From contig MU404125.1 in NCBI GenBank assembly GCA_022695795.1, forward strand, positions 124,001-188,000: a stretch of DNA of 64,000 bases, read 5' to 3'. The translations under genes and the position numbers were made by a program. Below, in pieces: positions 57,707 to 64,000 of this stretch. The stretch's first letter is position 1. Every line of letters begins with the position of its first letter. Origin of the DNA: Biscogniauxia marginata. Its lineage: Eukaryota; Ascomycota; Sordariomycetes; Xylariales; Xylariaceae. A model generated the notes under the pieces. The model did not search any database. It saw only the letters and a program-made list of their open reading frames with translations, and was not told the DNA's origin.

Positions 57707-60700
57707 CGTTCTACCATAAAAGGTAGATGGCCCAGGTGCAGAGAGGGCAGTCACTATTATTAACAAAATAATAATAGTAGTAATAATAGTAATAGGTAAT
57801 AATACCTAATGGTACTAGGTAAAGCCTCTGTGGTCATCGGCTGACGCCCTTACCTTTTTTTCTCTCTCTCTCCCTTACCCCTTCCTCTTTCCCTTTCTTT
57901 TTTTTTTTTTTAAATGGGACTACTATTTATTGTGGACGGGGGTGTGTCGCAAGAAGGAAAATCAGAAGTCAATGTAGAATGATAGGTAGGTTAGGCAGGT
58001 TCATGGTAGGTAAGTACGAAGACGCTGTACCAGCGAAGATTAATAAATAAAAAAAGAGAGAAGCCGTTCTTCAATTCGTGCTTTCGTTCCCTCTCTATCT
58101 CTCTCGTGTCTCCTAGCTACTAAACCCCCCTGCTCTGATGCCACCTTTAAATAGATGTTTGTTCGTTCGATTGATCAATACGGTTAATCATGGGATGCTA
58201 GGTAATAAGTAGGTATGTACATCCCTAAATGTATATCCCAGCAGTGGTACCTACACGAGTACCTACCTTGGAGGTGGAATGGTCGGGCTTTTTTAAACAC
58301 TACATCCGTGTACACACTGACACGGTAGCTCGAGACAGTGTGACGGCAAATGGAGCGCCCCCGTTAGGTGTGGGTGCGGAGGCTAACTAAGTATATACAT
58401 GTACAATACTAATAGGGGCAGATTGGCAGATGACAGTGGGATGATTGATGTTTGTGCAGGTCATGTATCCCCCCCCCTTCTCTCTCTTTCTCTCTGGGTT
58501 AAGCTTCTCAAGTTGTACTTCTCGCATGGTGATCAGACTTGATCTCTGTGCTATTCAGATCGGGCACGGTCCATAATCAGAACAAAGCTGCAAAACAGGT
58601 AGAGTTGACTGCAAACTGAGTTGATTCAGTGAGTCCATTCAGCCGATGGCTTCAATGGCCTAGACTACATCTTCTTTGCTTTAATACGTACAAATCTGTA
58701 TAAATCTACCCAACACGGAGGAAAGTTGGTAGTTGATGTGTACTTACTTCTCGGAGGTAATCAATATCCTATCTATCAGCCTATACATACCTAACTTCAT
58801 GTTCCCATCAAAATGCTAACTAACCTTAGCAACTGACACGATCGGCTAAACTACAAAAGGGATCGATAGACTTATTGATTATACGTTTGTAGACAGCTAC
58901 CAGTCTAACTAGGTTAGCTTGATACGTAACAAGTACGGGTAGGTATGCTCTCCCGAGAGTGGAAGCGTACGCTAATGGCTAAAGATCGTCCATCTTCCAG
59001 ATAACCGTCTCTCTGGTCTTGTATGGCTGCATTGATGTAAAGGTGACTGACACTATCTTCACGTATGTATATGACAGGTTGACTTGCTTCTTGCCCAAGC
59101 TCCAATTAACTATACGGGTGTATTTCTATCGATTTGCATTGGGCGAGTTCGCTTGACTGGGTTCTAACGATGACGTTACCCTGGAACCCGCGCTGCGCTG
59201 GTGGCTCAATGCTCTGTTCAATGTTCTGTTCGATGTTCTGTTGTTAGTTGTGGGGTTATCCGATATGCTCAGACCCCTCGTCAACTTCGTCATTCAGGTT
59301 GACCATCTCAAATTCCTTGTTGGTTTTCGTCGGGTCCGGGGTAGTCAGAATCACTTGATCAGAATCACCTGGCTCGCCTTCTTACCTTTCAAAGTGTCTG
59401 TGAGTTATTTTGTTCCCCTTGGGTGTTTGCTTGGACCAGCTTTCGTAATTGATTCCTCCCGTGTCTCGTGGATGATTGACCTTGGCAAATCGAACCCTCA
59501 GAGCTTGTCTATTCTTCTTCATGTAAGTGCAAGATTCTGTGCTTAGTCCAGCCCTTCTTTCTTCTTCTTTCCGATGAAACCAATAGCAGTAGCATAATAT
59601 TTCCCGCTCGCCTGCATACAGGTGACCGCTCGCATGAGGTCGCCGGCGTCTACAGCGTAGGGACTGTTTCATGCCAATAATTGTTAGGTTGACAGCGTCA
59701 AATAGAACGACCCCCCACACCTCGGATTTGATACTGCTCTTTGATATCAGGAGACGCGCATGCCGACGCCGGTCTGTCATCAATAATTAAACGAGTTCCT
59801 AGCCAAGCAATGGCCTAGATCTTCAGCAGTTGAAATTAAACTACTGGATGAGGCGCCAAACCAACCCCAGAATCCTGCATCTGACGCCGTTCCGGTTCTG
59901 CAGCACATTCATTGATCGCCACATCAGCTCAAGCCTCATGGCACGGCGGCAAGGCGTCAATAATAATAATACATAACGCTCTTCACTTGTCTGCCGTTGA
60001 TGCATGTTTAGCCTCTAAAAACATGGCACAGGTACTCTCTCAAATATGTCCGTTTTGGGTACGGAGGCTGGTTAGCTAAAGCTGTGCGAGTGTTTCTCCT
60101 TGCGCTACTTTCCATCTTTGCATCATATGTTTTAACAACTTTTAACAACGGTCGTTTCTGTTTTCCTAGAGCCTCTCCTATTACGAGCACGCTTTAACTT
60201 TCCCGTCGTCACTTGATACTTATTCTCCATATAAGCTGATTCGTGAGTTTCACTCGAGTCTCAAACCTGATATTCTACATGTAGGAAGCTGCTTAAGGCA
60301 GGATGAATTCGGTACTCAGTGGCGAGTCGCAGATGAGAGAGGCTGGTTCCTTACCACGCCAACCCTTCCAGTCTCTCAAAGCCGTTACATGCTCTCTCAT
60401 TTAGAGGCGCATGAACCGTCGCAAGGCCTGCCAAAATCAGGAAACTTAGCCAGAAGTAGTTGTTACACTTTGTGGGACTCGGTTCTTCGAGGCTTAAAAT
60501 GTAGTCTGCCCAATTGATGGAAAATACCTATCCACCATCATCACCATCAGTTCATCGTCTTTGAAAGATTTTAAATTGCCAACACGGCGTCAATTGCGGA
60601 CTGAAACCTCGTCACCGGCAGAGGCTACTCGCCGACCTCACCTTGACCGTTACGCGTCATTTCTGCTGCAGCCAGGGTCTAGGTATCTGCTCAGCAGCCA

Positions 60701-62555
60701 ATATCCAGCACCCGAGCGGCCTAGGGCAGTATATATAACACTACATGTAGACAGAAAATTGTTGCAGCTGCGACATAACATCTATTCATGGTGGCCAGCG
60801 TATGCGTTGTAACCCCAAAGGAGCTCGGCTAGCCTGAAGATAGGACGAAAGCCACACGCCGTCGGCAGCGTGCATGTTGCGACTTTCGTGACGGTAGTTG
60901 ATTGGCTTGAGGGTAGCTACATGCGCGAGCCGATCTTGGACATGACAGCTCAATATATATTAAACTTCACTGACGAGGGGAGAGGCAGATCGTAAGGCTT
61001 TCTTGTCCGCCCCGATTGCTCGCCCGAAGCGAGAGAAAAAGGGGCTACTTGGTAACCTGCTCGCTCTCCTGCAGTGTCCAGCCCTACCAACCTGTATGTA
61101 GGTACGATTCCCTTCACCGGGTAGCTGTCACCGCGACAAGTCCCGATTCGGAGATCTTCTGACTACATATATTGATGTTCGACAAGAGGTTGTGGCAATG
61201 GATGGTGCTGAGTTGTAAGTATCTCATCAGCTTGACTGTGGTACCGAAATGAATTCATCCAAATCGCCTACACCTGCGACTAGAATAATAATAATAGGGT
61301 AATCCCAATACCGATGTGTATGTCCTAAACCATTCGTCCTCTTCCACACTACCGATTATCTGACCACCCCTTAGTCAATTAGCTACCTATCTATCTTTGA
61401 AGGTGCGGAGACAAGCGGGACATCAGACAGGATGCAACGTATATACAGGAGACACGCAGAGATCATTAACCCCTATCGCTGAGTTCTTATTAGGTACCGT
61501 CTCCTTTCGCGTCCTTTTTTTTTTTTTTTTTTAGAGGGGGACAATATAGTGGCAGTCCTACCTGTCACTCCGTTCAGTCGTGATGGAACGGTCTTCATTG
61601 GTATAAGAAAGGAATACATCATCGAGCTAAGCCATATTGACTTAGACATCTGCATACCTCCCTTCGTAGATGCCACATGGTGCTTATTACTAACTGCCGT
61701 GAGCAGGAAGGGGTACCTACCTAGGGTACCTACCTAGGGAGAGGTAGGTAGGTGGACAGTTCTGGCTGCCAATTGTTGGCCAAGTGGCGTTCCCTCTGTG
61801 GCTTCCTTCTAATTCCGAAAGATCGGTGTGGCTGGACGGGGCTCCCCAGAGGCTGACGGACGATTAACGTGATGGGTAAGGCGGGGGCAGTGGGGCAGGA
61901 GACGGACCCCTAACATTTTTATTAACAGGTAACCTGGGTACCTACGGTCTGGCTTCGGGATCCATTAATAAAAAAATCGAGAAGAGAACACCTCATTCAA
62001 CCTCACGATTCCTCTGTCGTCGTATATTGCAAGCTTAATTCCGTCTTCTCCTCCGCCTCCCTGCACAGTCGTACATCTTCAGGCGAGATTCCTCCGTGTC
62101 CGTTCTCCGCCCCCCTGCCTAATTCCTCAAGATATATATTCAATTGTCGTGCAACCATGCCCTTTTTCTAGCTTGTCTTGCAGCTCCAATTTCTACTTCT
62201 CCCCACGGTCCACAGCTTTGGTGCTACCGTCCACGTGTGATCCTCTCCTAGTTGAATTCATCACAACCGTCGACCGTATTCACCGCAAGCACTCAACTTG
62301 ATTGTTGGGTCTTGAGTTTCACGGTCGTTTCAAACAACGTTGTCTACATATATAGAACACCTACTAGTGAGTGCCAAACCTGCTCTGTCCCCGTCGTCCC
62401 GAGCCGGAGTCATCAGCGCATCCTGACACCTGCACCTCATCAGGTCTGAAATACTCTATATAAGGTGGCACCCACAACTGCTACCTAGAACCTTGTCTAC
62501 TGCCCACGTCTTTGGTTCATCGATCCCGTCCCGCCGGTTCCAGCTCTGCGCAAAA
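57707..62555. other. Divergent intergenic region between PAK kinase and KH-protein genes
   Basis: 4.8 kb without a supported gene; both neighbours start at its edges. It contains T-runs (57898-57911, 61515-61532), CT-rich leaders, a GTACCTACCTA direct repeat with inverted partner near 61711-61753, and weak frames at 59241 and 60561 without family features. The last 0.6 kb is C-rich and likely the 5' leader of the KH gene. Confidence 0.5.
61711..61753. repeat. Direct repeat plus inverted repeat of GGTACCTACCTA
   Basis: GGGTACCTACCTAG occurs about twice in a row and is followed by AGGTAGGTAGGT, the inverse complement of the core, so the segment can fold as a hairpin. It contains CCTAGG as in the palindromes elsewhere in the window. 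Confidence 0.75.
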
Positions 62556-64000
62556 ATGGCTACCGAGGAAGGTTCCGCCGCTGCGAGGCTCCTTCAACAA
62601 CATGCCCAGAATCCCCTGCATGCCACCGTCGAGGATGTCCCCGATGATGATGTGAAGCCCGCCGCCGATGACGCCGCTGCCCCGGAGGATTCCACCTGGG
62701 GTCCGACCATGTCTGCTAAGGCAGCTGGGAAGCAGCCCGCGAAAGCCTCTGCCTCGCTCGACACCCAATCCCACGAGGCCTTCCCGGAGCTCGGCGTTCC
62801 CAAGACAGCCGCCGCCAAGAATAATTTCCCTCCCATCTGGGCTGGCGCAAAGGCTGGCCTCAATGGCCATGCTAATGGGAACTCGTGGTCCGCCAATGGC
62901 ACTCCGCAGACGTCCACGCCGGCGTCGGGAGTCTCGACACCCACAGGAGTGCCCCCGCCCATGTCGATCCCTGGTCGCAACGTCGAGAGCGTCCTCCTTG
63001 AGTCGCGATATATCCTTCCTCGCACCCAGCTCAAGCGCCCCATTCCCGACATTGTGAAGGATATAAACCGCAAGTCTCGCGCGGTTATTTCCATGGTGCC
63101 GGCTCCTAGTGGGCATCTCAAATTCGAAGCAACAGGGCCCCAGGACAAGGCGCAACAGGCTCTTCGGGATCTTGTGCAACAGATTGGCGTCAAGGTAAGG
63201 ATAGCACGACTTTTGCACTAGTTTATTGACCGTTGATGTTCCGGCTAACACATCTGAACAGACTACCGTAAAGGTGCCGATTCCGCTGTCTGCACGGGCC
63301 CATATTATTGGCAAGCAAGGATCCACGATTAAGTCGATCCAGGAGAAGACGGGCGCCAGAATACAGTTGCCTAAGGTTGACGATAACGCAGCCAATTTGG
63401 ACGACGACGATGACGCCACAATTGATGTGATCGTCGAAGGCAACGCATTGTCGGCCGCTCTAGCTCGCGACTCTATCAACAAGATTGCCGGCGAGCGCTC
63501 GTCTACTGTGAACACTAAGCTCAGAACGATCCCGGCTGAGTTCTACCCGTTCATTGCTGGTCCCAATAACAGCCTTGCCAATGCTCTGGAAGCAGAACAT
63601 GGGGTCCAACTGCGAGTGCCGCCTCATTTGCCGTGGTCGCATTCGGTCCCTAGCATTCCACCAGGAGGGCAGAGGCCAACCTTTGTACCGGCCGCAAATG
63701 ACAACTACATCCAACTGGCGGGCGACCGTGGCGCTGTTCAGGCTGCACGGGCTGCGATCGACCGTCGTGTCCAAGAACTTCATAATCAGTTACAAATGGA
63801 CCAGGTCGACATTCGCCACGGAGCGCACCAGTTTATCATTGGAGACAGAGGAATTCCCTCGGACGAGTTCTTTGCTGATACTAATTGTGTTGTCATTCTT
63901 CCCAGCGAATCAGGCGTCGACACCGTGACCGTCATTGGTCTCGCCGATGATGTGAGCACCGGTCTAGAAAAAGCTATGGACCTGGCCACGCAAGTACACA
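62556..64000 (+). CDS. scp160: Multi-KH-domain RNA-binding protein, Scp160/vigilin type (5' part)
   Basis: Exon 1 62556-63194 (213 codons) and exon 2 from 63262 running off the window, about 459 residues seen. I start at MATEEGSAAARLLQQHAQNP (ATG 62556, good AAAATGG context). The same frame is open upstream to an earlier ATG at 62493 that looks like leader. The N-terminal about 150 residues are disordered (Ala/Pro/Ser-rich). KH-type sequence begins near 165. A divergent first unit (ESRYILPRTQLKRPIPDIVK...) is followed across the intron by TTVKVPIPLSARAHIIGKQG and STIKSIQEKTGARIQLP, with a canonical GxxG loop (GKQG). A third unit contains FIAGPNNSLANALEAEHGV, with a degenerate loop. A fourth begins HGAHQFIIGDRG. 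Scp160 and vigilin bind polysomes and the ER and influence mRNA fate. Vigilin has 14-15 KH repeats, so most of the gene lies to the right. Confidence 0.9.

Noticed and set aside
62517..63515. 332-codon minus-strand frame over the KH-protein gene
   Set aside because: Antisense shadow of two well-supported KH exons, and it crosses their splice junctions.
1..64000. CRISPR arrays, operons, riboswitches or prophage
   Set aside because: The window is eukaryotic, with spliced genes throughout; no regularly spaced repeats or prokaryotic signals are present.

Overview
The window comes from a filamentous ascomycete, most likely a Sordariomycete and perhaps Xylariales-like (inference). The evidence is short introns (about 45-215 nt) with CTRAC-type branch sites before the acceptor, a HET-domain protein, a CRIB-type PAK kinase, an NDT80/PhoG regulator, and AT-rich spacers full of TAGGTAGGTA/CCTACCTA words. 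All exon joins were made by eye from splice consensus, frame and family similarity. None has RNA support.

Left part (1.9-22.6 kb): this looks like an N-acetylglucosamine (GlcNAc) catabolic gene cluster. It holds an NDT80-family regulator (ron1-like, +), a hexokinase-family sugar kinase of the GlcNAc-kinase type (hxk3/nag5-like, -), a glucosamine-6-phosphate deaminase (dam1-like, +), a neutral ceramidase (+), a secreted GH3 hydrolase (nag3-like, -) and a cytosolic GH31 alpha-xylosidase (YicI-like, +). Read as a pathway, GH3 releases the sugar, the kinase makes GlcNAc-6-P, and the deaminase makes fructose-6-P. The deacetylase needed between kinase and deaminase is not visible here. The ceramidase and the GH31 are unexpected passengers.

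Middle (23.0-36.7 kb): a very large minus-strand gene is reconstructed as seven hydrophobic segments followed by an intrinsically disordered tail of about 2,100 residues, with repeated LW/GLF/RTS/PAA modules and a run of W-x-x-A-L repeats. It is followed by two lineage-specific hypothetical proteins, one ending in a WW-like motif.

Accessory stretch (36.7-51.5 kb): gene-poor and visibly AT-rich. It contains a single-exon HET-domain protein with an unusual multi-pass membrane N-terminus, and a GC-rich remnant near 46.2-46.6 kb that looks like a small frameshifted gene. The right part of the spacer has long homopolymer and microsatellite tracts.

Right part (51.5-64 kb): housekeeping genes. These are a mitochondrially targeted short-chain dehydrogenase (+), a Ste20-type p21-activated kinase (-), and the 5' part of a multi-KH RNA-binding protein (Scp160/vigilin type, +) that runs off the window. 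A short 3' gene fragment lies at the extreme left edge.
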